Assembly: GCA_948960675.1 (NCBI GenBank)
Contig: CARDPF010000005.1
Span: forward strand, 1-23,149
Reading direction: 5' to 3'
Length of the DNA stretch: 23,149 nucleotides
Source: an uncultured Eisenbergiella sp.
GTDB taxonomy: Bacteria > Bacillota > Clostridia > Lachnospirales > Lachnospiraceae
How positions within the stretch are numbered: the first letter of the stretch is position 1; each line of letters starts with the position of its first letter. Shown piece after piece: positions 7,729-16,700 of the stretch. The position numbers and the translations under genes are program-made. A model generated the notes under the pieces. It did no database searches. It saw only the letters and a list, made by a program, of their open reading frames with translations, and was not told the DNA's origin.

Positions 7729-10017
7729 GTCCACGCGGTTATAATTGATCAGACAGCCTTTTAAAATGATCTGCCGCTCCTCGTCCGTCAACTCTCCCAG
7801 CGTCACCGTAAACTTGCGCAGGCCGTCGGGCGTCACGGTATAGCCCTCAATCTGTGAAGCCTTCTCCTCCACCGCACGCCGGATCCCCGGGAAGAAGAGA
7901 TAATCCAGGTTTTGGAAGGGCAACTCCCCTTCCGGAATCAAAAACGGCAGCATGCCCCAATTGATTAAGTTGGAACGGTAACGCTTGGTCGCATACTCGT
8001 TGGCGATATTGGCCCAGCCGCCCAAAACCTTCTGGCAGCTCGCCGCCTGTTCCCGGGCAGAGCCGTCCCCGGGCTTGACTGCAAAAATCGTGGAGCCAAA
8101 TCCCACATTGCCCTCCCCCACATCCGCAAACCGGGCATGGATGGCCTCCATCACCGTCCGCAGTTCCGGCTTTGCCTCCACGGGACACTTTCCTGCCATC
8201 ACCGCCTGCTGCGCCTTTTGGATATCCTTGGCCAACCCCACGTAAGCCGGATCCTTGCGGGAAAGGGTAAACTCCGCCAGTCCCAGCGGATTGGAGCGGT
8301 AGGAACTGGTCTCGCCGGAAGGAATCAGCTCGTCCGTGGTCGTCACCGGATCATGGATCTCGGAAACCACGCGCAGCACCAGATTTTCGGGAAGCGCGCA
8401 CATGGCAGGCCAGTCCTTGATGTTGGGACCGAAATGGATTTCCACGGACGGATCCGCAATTCCATGGGAATCAAACACCCGGTTTTTATAAATGTTTGCG
8501 TCGAAATGATACCGGTACTTTCCGATCGTCCCGTCGAAATCGGTGGCGGGGGTCAAAAGCCCGCCGTTTGCGGCCGTGGCCGCGATGGAACGGGCATCCA
8601 TCAGCGCGACGGAAGAAATCTGGCCATTCTGCAGCTTGGATCCCTCCCGGTTCGGGAAGTTTCTGGTGGAATGCCGGATGGAAAAGGCATTGTTGGCCGG
8701 GGTGTCCCCCGCCCCAAAGCAAGGGCCGCAGAATGCGGTCTTTAACACCGCCCCGGTTTCCAGAATGGCAGCCGCGCAGCCGTTTTGGATCAGTTCCATA
8801 TAAACCGGCATGGAGGCAGGGTAAACGCTTAAGGTAAACCCGTCGCTTCCGATATAGCGGCCCTTTAAGATGTCAGCCGCCGCACAGATATTTTCAAAGC
8901 CGCCGCCGGCACATCCCGCAATGATTCCCTGATCCACATAAAACCTGTTGTTGCGCACCTTGTCCTTTAGGCTGTAAGGTACGGCGTTATCCAGACTCAC
9001 CGCCGCCCGCTTTTCCACATCCGCTAAAATGTCCGTCAGGTTGGCGTTTAACTCCTCAATCGTATAAGTGTTGCTTGGATGGAACGGCATGGCGATCATG
9101 GGCTTGACCTGCGAAAGATCCACCGTAATCAGGCCGTCATAATAGGCTACCTCTCCCGGCGCCAGTTCCTTATACGCCTCTCCCCTCTGGTGAATTTCAT
9201 AGAAATCACGGATGGTATCGTCCGTCTGCCAGATGGAGGACAGGCAGGTCGTCTCCGTGGTCATCACGTCGATGCCGATCCTAAAATCCGCACTCAGGCC
9301 AGACACGCCGGGCCCCACAAACTCCATCACCTTATTTTTCACATAACCGTTGCCAAACACGGCCCCGATAATGGCCAGCGCGACGTCCTGCGGCCCCACG
9401 CCCTTCTGCGGCTCCCCGGTCAGGTACACACAGACCACACCCGGCATATTGATATCATAGGTCTGGTTGAGCAGCTGCTTGACCAGCTCCGGCCCGCCTT
9501 CCCCCATCGCCATCGTGCCCAGGGCGCCGTAACGGGTATGGGAATCGGAACCCAAAATCATGCTGCCGCCACATGCCATCATCTCCCGCGCAAACTGGTG
9601 GATGACCGCCTGATGCGGGGGCACGTAAACGCCGCCGTACTTTTTGGCACAGGACAGCCCAAACATGTGATCATCCTCGTTGATCGTACCGCCCACCGCA
9701 CACAGGGAATTGTGGCAATTGGTCAATACATAGGAGATCGGAAATTTGGTAAGTCCCGACGCCCGGGCCGTCTGGATAATCCCCACGAACGTAATGTCAT
9801 GGCTGGTCAGTTTATCAAATTTGATTTTGAGTTTGTCCATACTGCCCGAAGTATTGTGGCTCTCCAAAATCCCGTAGGCGATGGTATTCTTTACCGCCTC
9901 TTCTTTGCTTATATGCCGTCCGGTTTTTGCCGCTAAGGCCGCTTTTGCTTCCGGTCCGTCCGCGATCAGTTCGACGCCGTTTACCAAATAGACGCCGCCG
10001 TTTGCCAATGTAACCAT
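7723..10017 (-). CDS. Aconitase-family hydratase, YbhJ-like
   Basis: A 764-residue protein of the aconitase superfamily, which isomerises or hydrates small carboxylic acids using a [4Fe-4S] cluster. The three cluster Cys appear as GCAGGG (about residue 375) and FCGPCFG (about 440). Substrate-binding motifs include GSDSHTRYG (about 158) and [14 protein letters not shown]. The C-terminal swivel domain contains [26 protein letters not shown]. Length and motif spacing resemble E. coli YbhJ and clostridial proteins labelled 'hydratase' rather than AcnA or AcnB; the substrate is unknown. ATG 10017 ([17 protein letters not shown]) has GGAGAG five to six bases upstream. A TTG start eight codons earlier, with its own AGGAG, is a real alternative. 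The stop lies 41 bp before the spoIID ATG. Confidence 0.88.
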   Translation of the reverse strand: MVTLANGGVYLVNGVELIADGPEAKAALAAKTGRHISKEEAVKNTIAYGILESHNTSGSMDKLKIKFDKLTSHDITFVGIIQTARASGLTKFPISYVLTNCHNSLCAVGGTINEDDHMFGLSCAKKYGGVYVPPHQAVIHQFAREMMACGGSMILGSDSHTRYGALGTMAMGEGGPELVKQLLNQTYDINMPGVVCVYLTGEPQKGVGPQDVALAIIGAVFGNGYVKNKVMEFVGPGVSGLSADFRIGIDVMTTETTCLSSIWQTDDTIRDFYEIHQRGEAYKELAPGEVAYYDGLITVDLSQVKPMIAMPFHPSNTYTIEELNANLTDILADVEKRAAVSLDNAVPYSLKDKVRNNRFYVDQGIIAGCAGGGFENICAAADILKGRYIGSDGFTLSVYPASMPVYMELIQNGCAAAILETGAVLKTAFCGPCFGAGDTPANNAFSIRHSTRNFPNREGSKLQNGQISSVALMDARSIAATAANGGLLTPATDFDGTIGKYRYHFDANIYKNRVFDSHGIADPSVEIHFGPNIKDWPAMCALPENLVLRVVSEIHDPVTTTDELIPSGETSSYRSNPLGLAEFTLSRKDPAYVGLAKDIQKAQQAVMAGKCPVEAKPELRTVMEAIHARFADVGEGNVGFGSTIFAVKPGDGSAREQAASCQKVLGGWANIANEYATKRYRSNLINWGMLPFLIPEGELPFQNLDYLFFPGIRRAVEEKASQIEGYTVTPDGLRKFTVTLGELTDEERQIILKGCLINYNRVDA

Positions 10018-10067
10018 AAATTCTCTCCATTCCGCCGCCAAAAGCGGCTCCTTTTGTTCTTCCCTTT

Positions 10068-10096
10068 AGTATAAACGAAATCCTTCCCCGGCGCAA
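10068..10096 (-). promoter_or_regulatory. Sigma-A-type promoter of the hydratase gene
   Basis: On the minus strand TTGCGC (10096-10091), a 17-bp spacer and TATACT (10073-10068). The -35 lies 28 bp from the left end of the long palindrome. Confidence 0.72.
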
Positions 10097-10123
10097 TACG
10101 CATTTCAGCCCTTGCACGAAAAT

Positions 10124-10393
10124 CAATTTTGCAGGAGGGACGGCTTCCCGGCGGCCGGCAGGGGGCGCATGGTCATGACAGGCTTGCAAGGCTTGCGGAC
10201 GGGAAATCCCACCAAAATGTAGAATGTCCCTAGACACAACAGGGCACAAAAAACGCACTGCGTTTGCACGGTTTTGTGCCCTGTTGTAGCGACATCCTAC
10301 ACTTTGGGGGATTTCTCCGCCCGCAAGCCAGCAGCCCGTCATGACCATGCGCCCCCTGCCGGCCGCCGGGAAGCCGTCCCTCCTGCAAAATTG
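10124..10393 (+). repeat. 270-bp imperfect palindrome, element A
   Basis: The left arm (10124-10251) pairs with the right arm (10272-10393) through nearly the whole length, with small bulges. The outermost paired bases are CAATTTTG/CAAAATTG. The apical stem is ACAACAGGGCACAAAA (10236-10251) with its exact complement (10272-10287), closing a 20-nt loop (10252-10271). Inner landmarks are AAATCCCACCAAAATGTAG on the left arm and CTACACTTTGGGGGATTT on the right. The element is homologous to 19951-20295 read on the opposite strand. It fills the space between two divergent promoters. The family is not one I recognise. Confidence 0.9.
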
Positions 10394-10408
10394 GGTTCCG
10401 TGTAGTCC

Positions 10409-10437
10409 TTGCATTTTAGGACATGGTCTTTTATACT
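10409..10437 (+). promoter_or_regulatory. Sigma-A-type promoter of the LysM protein gene
   Basis: TTGCAT (10409-10414), a 17-bp spacer and TATACT (10432-10437). The -35 begins 16 bp beyond the right end of palindrome A. The predicted start near 10444 gives a leader of about 35 nt. Confidence 0.72.
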
Positions 10438-10478
10438 GGAGGGGAAAACAAAAATCAAGCTTAAGAGGTAAAGGTACT

Positions 10479-11381
10479 ATGGGACAAATTTCACTTTTCC
10501 TGTTTTTTTGTTCCCTTTGCATATTAACGGGACGAAAGATTCATAGTGGCAGAGCCAAAGGACATGGGGTTGGGGCAAAAGGTATTTTGACTCCCATGGC
10601 CGCGCTGGTGGCAGTCCTCGTGCTATCGGCTGTTGCAAAAGCCGGAACCGCACAGGCGGCCTCCCCTTCCGAAACAAAATTTACAGGCAGCATACGGGAA
10701 ATCACTTTGGAAAAACAGATAGAAGAATATTATGAGGCCGTCTCCGCAAAAGATACCGGCCGGGCCAAAGAAGTGCTGGGCATTCCGGATTCGCTGTCCG
10801 TCAAGCGGCATTTGCTTTTGCGGGAACAGGGGCTGAAAAGCTATACGGATCTACATACGGTCATTTATCCTGTGGGAAATGACCGGCTGGTTTTCCTCTC
10901 TTATGCCTGGGAAATCGAAAATTTTGACACAAAGCTTCCCGGCCTGACCACCTTGCTTGCACAGAAAAGAAAAGATGGCGGCTGGATCCTGATCCACGGC
11001 GAAAACCAGGATATTCTCTCACCCAAAGAACTGGAACGGTTCCATGAACGGGCCGCCGCCCTGCGACAGGACAGCGACGTCGCAAGTCTCTTTGCCGGTG
11101 TGGACGCTGCCTATGCCGAAGCGATCGCCAAAGAGCCCAAACTGCAGGACTGGGCAAAAGCCTGCAGCCGACTCCTTTGGGAAGCCGACGCCGCCCGTTC
11201 CCAAGGCCTTACGGGAAATTCCTATACCGTCCAAAAGGGGGACTGCCTCTTTAGCATCGCAAGACATATGCTGGGAAACGGATGCCGCTGGACAGAACTA
11301 TACGAACAAAACCAAAGCCGGATCGGTCCAAACCCCAACCTGATTTTACCGGGCACAACCCTTAAGCTTCCCTCCCGGTAG
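10479..11381 (+). CDS. Membrane-anchored or secreted LysM-domain protein
   Basis: A 300-residue protein. The N terminus has a short hydrophobic stretch (about 4-16), then a basic segment and a stronger one (about 40-58, MAALVAVLVLSAVAKAGTAQA) ending like a signal-peptidase site. Next come a middle region of about 170 residues, starting EKQIEEYYEAVSAKDTGRAKEVLG, whose opening helix and size recall NTF2-like domains, and a C-terminal LysM module (about 248-297: YTVQKGDCLFSIARHML...LPGTTLKLP) that should bind peptidoglycan or chitin-like glycans. The start at 10479 is preceded by AGAGGT. The open frame runs back to an ATG at 10341, but that codon is upstream of the promoter and inside the palindrome, so I reject it. 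ATG 10596 is an alternative that would leave one clean signal peptide. Function unknown. Confidence 0.82.
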   Translation: MGQISLFLFFCSLCILTGRKIHSGRAKGHGVGAKGILTPMAALVAVLVLSAVAKAGTAQAASPSETKFTGSIREITLEKQIEEYYEAVSAKDTGRAKEVLGIPDSLSVKRHLLLREQGLKSYTDLHTVIYPVGNDRLVFLSYAWEIENFDTKLPGLTTLLAQKRKDGGWILIHGENQDILSPKELERFHERAAALRQDSDVASLFAGVDAAYAEAIAKEPKLQDWAKACSRLLWEADAARSQGLTGNSYTVQKGDCLFSIARHMLGNGCRWTELYEQNQSRIGPNPNLILPGTTLKLPSR

Positions 11382-11392
11382 ACCAAAAAGCC

Positions 11393-12511
11393 CTACATCC
11401 TCCCAAGCAGCGCCTGCGCAATCCGCTTCAGCCTCGGCAGGCAGGCGTCAAAAAACATCTTATAGGATTCGCAAAAATAGTTTTCCCCCACTGCCGTCCC
11501 CGGCTGTTCCCGGTGCCTGCGGCAGCCGCCCCGGCAGACCGCAAAGTATGCGCAGCTTTTACATTGTTCCGTATGGTTCAGGGAATTTTCCACAAAGCGG
11601 CTTTCCATGCGCCGCCTTTCGATGTCCGCAAAGCTGTCCGTATTCAGGTTGCCGATCCGGTACTCGTCCAACGCATAAAAATCGCAGGGATAAACGCTCC
11701 CGTCCGCCTCCACAATATTCTGGAAGCTGCATACGCCGCGCTGCTCACACGCCTCGGGAATCTGTCCCGCCAAAACTGCGATATAATTTTCAAACTGCCG
11801 GATATAGGGCTGTTTCCCCTGTCTCAAATCCTGTTCCCACAAATCAAACAGGTCAATCAAAAACTGCCCGTACACCTTCGGGGTCAGGGAATACTCCTGA
11901 CCGCCCTGGGCCTCCTGAATCGGATCCAGACAGGCGATATACTGCTGCCAGGAAAAACCAAGCTTCCTGTACTGCTCATAAATTTTACGGATTCTCGGCG
12001 CAGTCTTGTGGTTCACCACCGTCAGCACATTGAACTCGGCTCCCGCCGCCTCCAGCCTGCGCGCCGCCTCCAGTATCCGAAAATAGGTATCCTGCCCCTG
12101 CGCATCCTTGCGGTATATGTCATGGGTCGCCTTGATGCCGTCCACGGACAGGCCGACCAAAAAGCGGTTTTCCGCAAAAAAGCGGCACCAGGACTCGTCC
12201 AGCACATAGCCGTTGGTCTGCAGGGCATGGGAAATTTCCACATTCTTCGTATTATAGTGCTTCTCCAGTTCCAGACATTTCTCAAAAAAGGAAAGCCCCG
12301 CCAAGGTTGGCTCCCCTCCCTGAAAGGCAATGGTACACTGCCCCTCGGCGAATTCCAAAACCCGGCGGATCACATTTTCCAGCGTCCTTTGCGTCATAAT
12401 TCCATAAGACGCCTGGCTTCGCTTTTCCATTTCATCTGCATAAAAGCAATATTTGCACCGCATATTGCACAGCCCGGAGGCCGGTTTGATCATTACATGT
12501 ATCTGTGGCAT
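11393..12511 (-). CDS. Anaerobic sulfatase-maturase-type radical SAM/SPASM enzyme
   Basis: A 372-residue cytoplasmic radical SAM enzyme. Anaerobic sulfatase-maturating enzymes convert an active-site Cys or Ser of sulfatases to formylglycine. The SAM-cluster motif CNMRCKYC is at residues 15-22, followed by QGGEPTLAG (about 72-80). The C-terminal SPASM region has Cys residues in CEQRGVCSFQ, SVYPCDFYALDEY (containing the Asp expected in the active site), CKSCAYFAVCRGGC and FCESYK for two auxiliary clusters. Length and motifs match clostridial anSMEs of about 370 residues. I chose ATG 12511, preceded by AAAGGG at about 4 bases and starting directly before the catalytic domain. The frame extends to 12595 but without a suitable site. 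No sulfatase is encoded in this window, so another peptide or protein substrate cannot be excluded. It converges with the LysM gene, 11 bp apart. Confidence 0.88.
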   Translation of the reverse strand: MPQIHVMIKPASGLCNMRCKYCFYADEMEKRSQASYGIMTQRTLENVIRRVLEFAEGQCTIAFQGGEPTLAGLSFFEKCLELEKHYNTKNVEISHALQTNGYVLDESWCRFFAENRFLVGLSVDGIKATHDIYRKDAQGQDTYFRILEAARRLEAAGAEFNVLTVVNHKTAPRIRKIYEQYRKLGFSWQQYIACLDPIQEAQGGQEYSLTPKVYGQFLIDLFDLWEQDLRQGKQPYIRQFENYIAVLAGQIPEACEQRGVCSFQNIVEADGSVYPCDFYALDEYRIGNLNTDSFADIERRRMESRFVENSLNHTEQCKSCAYFAVCRGGCRRHREQPGTAVGENYFCESYKMFFDACLPRLKRIAQALLGRM

Positions 12512-12523
12512 TGTACCCTTTCT

Positions 12524-12539
12524 GCCCGCTTTTGCGGGC
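12524..12539 (-). other. Leader hairpin before the anSME ribosome binding site
   Basis: GCCCGC and GCGGGC form a perfect 6-bp stem with a 4-nt loop (AAAA on the transcript), ending only a few bases upstream of the AAAGGG ribosome binding site. There is no following U run. A second strong Shine-Dalgarno-like AAGGAGGAGAG (about 12570-12580) near the transcript 5' end has no start codon at normal distance. Confidence 0.45.
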
Positions 12540-12581
12540 GTGCCCCTTTCCGTATTCCTTTGAGCCGCTCTCTCCTCCTTA

Positions 12582-12610
12582 ATTATAACAAACAATGTCT
12601 ATTATGTAAA
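12582..12610 (-). promoter_or_regulatory. Sigma-A-type promoter of the anSME gene
   Basis: On the minus strand TTTACA (12610-12605), a 17-bp spacer and a perfect TATAAT (12587-12582). The predicted start near 12575 gives a leader of about 65 nt and excludes the longer ORF start at 12595. Confidence 0.77.
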
Positions 12611-12736
12611 CATATACAGTTTTTGCCCTGCGGCAGCAAATACCGCAGGCATGGTTCATGCTTCCTCTCATGCAAAAATCATAACAATCCGTGGGATTTT
12701 AGCTGAAAAAGGAAACTATTTTCTGTTCCTGTTTTC

Positions 12737-12745
12737 TGCTATAAT
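12737..12745 (+). promoter_or_regulatory. Extended -10 promoter of the AraC-family gene
   Basis: TGC followed by TATAAT forms an extended -10 element. The -35 at 17-bp spacing reads TATTTT and is weak, which is common for extended -10 promoters. The leader is about 45 nt. Confidence 0.6.
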
Positions 12746-12796
12746 AGGCATCGGTCACAAACAATCCCATTTCCATTTTTCTGTGAGGTATCCTTC

Positions 12797-13690
12797 ATGG
12801 TTTTTGAATCCGACGCCCCTTCCTGCTTTTCCGGAACCGTTTCCCAAGTCCGCCTGCACTTTTCCGACTGTCTGACAGAAAACGGCCGCCCGGCCAAATT
12901 TTCCTCCCGCTGGAAACTATATTACGCGGACAAAGGTGATTTTTCCCTGTCCGTCGGGCAATACCGTTACCGTCTCAGGCAGGGCAGCTTATTTTTATAT
13001 TCCCCATCCCCAAGCCGCCTTACCGCTCCCGGCAGCCGGGATTTCCCCTGCCTGCTCACTTTCTCCTTTCTCTGCAGTTCTCCTTTTGCAGGCCTTCTGG
13101 AAGGGCGGCCCATACAGGCGTCCAAAGTGGAACGGCTCCTCTTGACGCAGCTTCTTTTTAAAACTGCCCCCATTCCCCGGCCATATGGCCCTGCTGCAAA
13201 AAGCTGCATGTCCCAGTCCCTTTCCTGCGGTTTGGCTTCCGCCCGGCACACGGAGCTTCTTTTAGACAGGCTGCTTGTCCGCCACACCCCGTCTTTCCCC
13301 CTCCCCACCCTGCCGGATAGGGAACAGCAATATCTTTCCGTTTTTTTCTATCTGCGAAACCATCTGGAATCTTCGCTTTCCCTTGACAAAATCTGCAAAG
13401 ATAACTGCATCGACCGGTCCCTGCTGGAAAAGCTTTTTCATGAAAAAGGCTGGCGCGGCGTTATGGACTGCTTTTCTTGTATGAGGATCGATACTGCCAA
13501 GCACCTGATCGCTTCCGAATCCATGACCTTTTCGCAGATCGCAACCGCCCTGGGTTATTCCTCCGTCCATTATTTTTCCAGACAATTTAAAAGCAAAACA
13601 AAAATGACGCCGTCGGAATACGCCTCCCATGCGAGGGCGCATTCCGGCGACATCATGCCTCTTTTGCTCAATCCCTGGCAGCCAAGATAG
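12797..13690 (+). CDS. AraC-family transcriptional regulator
   Basis: A 297-residue DNA-binding protein. Residues about 20-100 look like the cupin-type sensing domain of AraC proteins (KLYYADKGDFSLSVGQYRYRLRQGSLFLYSP). Residues about 180-285 are the double helix-turn-helix: the first is SLSLDKICKDNCIDRSLLEKLFHEK, the second MTFSQIATALGYSSVHYFSRQFKSKTKMTPSEYA, the latter a textbook AraC signature. GAGGT lies about 8 bases upstream of the ATG. It is transcribed away from the anSME gene and toward the end of the RND permease gene. Its target and ligand cannot be told. Control of the anSME gene, whose promoter is about 130 bp from this gene's own, is possible. Confidence 0.88.
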   Translation: MVFESDAPSCFSGTVSQVRLHFSDCLTENGRPAKFSSRWKLYYADKGDFSLSVGQYRYRLRQGSLFLYSPSPSRLTAPGSRDFPCLLTFSFLCSSPFAGLLEGRPIQASKVERLLLTQLLFKTAPIPRPYGPAAKSCMSQSLSCGLASARHTELLLDRLLVRHTPSFPLPTLPDREQQYLSVFFYLRNHLESSLSLDKICKDNCIDRSLLEKLFHEKGWRGVMDCFSCMRIDTAKHLIASESMTFSQIATALGYSSVHYFSRQFKSKTKMTPSEYASHARAHSGDIMPLLLNPWQPR

Positions 13691-13727
13691 CCGGCTTTTT
13701 GTAACGGTCTGGCCTTCGGGCAAGCTG

Positions 13728-16700
13728 TTATAACTTTTTCTTCCGGCTTTTTTTGTCGATGATCAGGTAAATGGTGGGCATCAAAAGCAGGGTGAGCAGG
13801 GTGGACGCAATCAGTCCCCCCACGATTACCAGCGCCATGCCCTGCATAATCTGGGCGTTGCTGCCGATCCCAAGCGCCAGCGGCAGCATGGAGAGAATGG
13901 TGGTCAGCGTAGTCATCAGGATGGGCCGCAGCCGGATACTCCCGGACTGCAAAAGCGCTTCCTCCAAAAGCATATCCTCCCGCAGCTGGTTCACCGTATC
14001 CACATACAAAATGCCGTTATTCACCACAATTCCCACCAGCATCAAAAAACCCATCAGGGACACCATGCTCAGGGTGGATCCGGTCATAAACAGGAGAAAA
14101 ACGGAGCCGATCAGGGAAAATGGGATACACATCATTACCATCATGGAAAACCGGGGGGATTCAAACTGCATTGCCATCACCAAAAATACCAAAAACACCG
14201 CGACCAGAATGGACTCATACAAAACCCCGAACTCCTCATTCATAATGGAGGTCAGCATATCCTCCGTCTGTTCCACGCCCAGGGGAAGCGCCATCTTTTC
14301 TACCCTGTCCAAAATTTCCCCTTTCGCCCGATACCTGGCCTCCTGTGTTGTAGTGGCCGTCAGGCTCACCTCATAGCGCCCGTCCACCTTTGTGATGGTC
14401 TGCGGCGCATCGGTATAGACCACTTGGGCAATTTCCCGCAGCGGCACCTGCATGCCCCGGCTGTTTACCAGCACGGCGTCCATGAGGCTGTTGATGTCGT
14501 CGTACAAATCCGCCGGATATTCCAGCTTCACGTCATATTCGCTTCCCTGGTTGGTGATGGTCAGCGCGGTCATCCCGCTGAGCATGTGGTTGAGTTCCTG
14601 TGCCACCTGCACGGGCATCAGACCGTAATGCATGGACATCAGGGGATCTACCACGATTTTTGCCGCCGTGCTGGTGTCGGCCGCGGAGGAAACCACCTTG
14701 ATCACCCCCTCCACCTGTTCCATCTCTGCTTTCACATCACGTGCGGCTTCCTTTAGGGCTTCCATGTCCGGCCCCTGCAGGTCAATCTCCGTTGTGGAGG
14801 TGTTCATCATGCTCCCGCTCATGCTGCTGCCGCCCGAGGAAATGGTCAGTTCCATATCCGTGTAATCTTTCGTTTCCCGGTTCCATTTCTCCACAATATC
14901 CGCCGTGGACAGTTCCCGTTCCGGCTTCAAATACGCCCGCAGGCTGGCGGAGGAATCACTGTTGATGGTCAGGCTGTAGGACGCCACATCCGCCTCGGCA
15001 TTCGCCAGTTCCTCCACCGCTGCCATGGCCAATTCCTTCGTTTCCAGCGTGGTCCCGGGCCGGAAGGCTGCCGCCACATCCACAATGCCCTCGTCCGAGG
15101 CAGGCATCAGTTCCATATTGATTTGGGTCGCCATCAGGATAGACAAAGCCACCAAAAGCAATGTCACCCCGACGGTAAGCATTTTATGGTATAACACTCC
15201 CCGCAGGATTTTCTGGTATCCTTTTGTAATCCGCTCCAACACCCGGTTCACCAGGGAGCTTTTTCGTTCCCTTGGCCGAAACAGGCTGTAAAAAAGCGGT
15301 ACCAGCGTCATGGCGGAAATAAGGGACGCGGTCATGGCAAACACAATGGTAAAGCACAGCTGTCCAAACAGCTGCCCAACCAAATCCTCCACCAGCGCCA
15401 TGGGCAGGTAAACAACGACGGTGGTAATGGTGGAGGCGATAATGGACATCGTTACCACTTTTGTCCCCCGAAACGCCGCCTCCCTGACGCTTTCCTCCTC
15501 GTCCTGCGCCCGAAAGCAGCTTTCAATCACCACGATGGAGTTATCCACTATCATGCCGATGGCGATTACCAGCGACCCCAGCGTCACGATATTGAGCGAA
15601 TATCCCATGGCATGCATCAGGATAATGGTCGCCAGCAGCGAGATGGGCATGGAACTGCCCACAATCAGGCTCGCCTTGAAATCGCCGAAAAACAAAAACA
15701 ATACCGCCATGGAAATCAGCACGCCCGCAATCAGCGTTTCCGCCACCGACCACAGAGACGACTTGATGCTGTCCGCGCTGTTATACTGCATCACCAGATT
15801 GACATTCCGGTTTTTTGCGGAAAACGCATCCATCACCTCCCGCACCCGGTCCGTCAGCTGTACCACGCTGGCGCTTTGCTTTTTCTGGATACTGATACTG
15901 ATATTTTCCACGCCGCTGCTTTTACTGATCGTATCCGCCATTTCCTTCGTCTGCGTAATATCGGCAATATCGGCCAAAGAAACCACCGCGCCGGTTCCGG
16001 TAATGATGGGAACCTGCGCAAGCTTTTGGGCATTGTTATATTCCATCGCCGCGCTCACGGACACGTCCTGGCTCCCCTGCTTGATGCTGCCTGCGGGAAC
16101 CGTAAAATCCACCGCCGCCAGATAGTTGGCCACGCTGCCCATGGTCAGGCCGTACAGCCGCATGGCATCCTCTTTTAGCAACACCTGGATGTAATCCTTT
16201 GCGCCCCCGGAAACCGTCACCTGCGCCACATCCCCGATGGACTCTAAATCAGGAGCCAGTTCCTCCTCAATCTTCTTGCGCAGATCCATATTATCCGTGG
16301 CAACCGCCGCCAGCATCATGTCCGCCGTCTGATTCATGTTCAATTCAATGACTACCGGGGTTCCCGCATCCTCCGGCATGGAAAGACGGGCCGAATCCAG
16401 GGCCGTGCGCAATTCGGAATAGCACTCGTCGATGTCCACCCCATACTCGTAGGAAAAAAGTACCATGGACATATTTTCGGAAGACTGGGACGTCACGGTT
16501 TCTATCCCGTTTAACGTCGCCCCTGCATCCTCCACCACATCTGTCACCAGTTCCTCCACACTCTCCGGATCTGCACCGATGTAAGTGGTCATGACGATCA
16601 GCATGGGCATATCCATATCCGGCGTAAGCTGCATTTTAAAATCCGGTATGGAAGTCAGCCCAAATACCGCCAGCGCCAAAATAATCAGAATGACGGATAC

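Noticed and set aside
10341..10478. N-terminal extension of the LysM protein into palindrome A
   Set aside because: The extension lies upstream of a good promoter (10409-10437) and within the palindrome arm. The ATG at 10479 has its own ribosome binding site.
9815..10522. Minus-strand open frame across palindrome A, and similarly 19625-20725 across palindrome B
   Set aside because: Their translations share stretches (such as RAQNR and HFGGISRP) only because the two palindromes are homologous DNA. Both overlap real genes and lack start signals.
12512..12595. Longer start for the anSME gene (ATG at 12595)
   Set aside because: It lies upstream of the predicted transcription start, overlaps the edge of the promoter, lacks a ribosome binding site, and adds residues absent from the family.
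13680..13727. Possible shared terminator between the AraC and RND genes (AGCCGGCT followed by TTTTTG)
   Set aside because: The stem is very short and imperfect, so I cannot support a terminator call.
15421..16125. Open frames on the + strand opposite the RND permease
   Set aside because: They are shadows of the permease gene without ribosome binding sites or recognisable domains.
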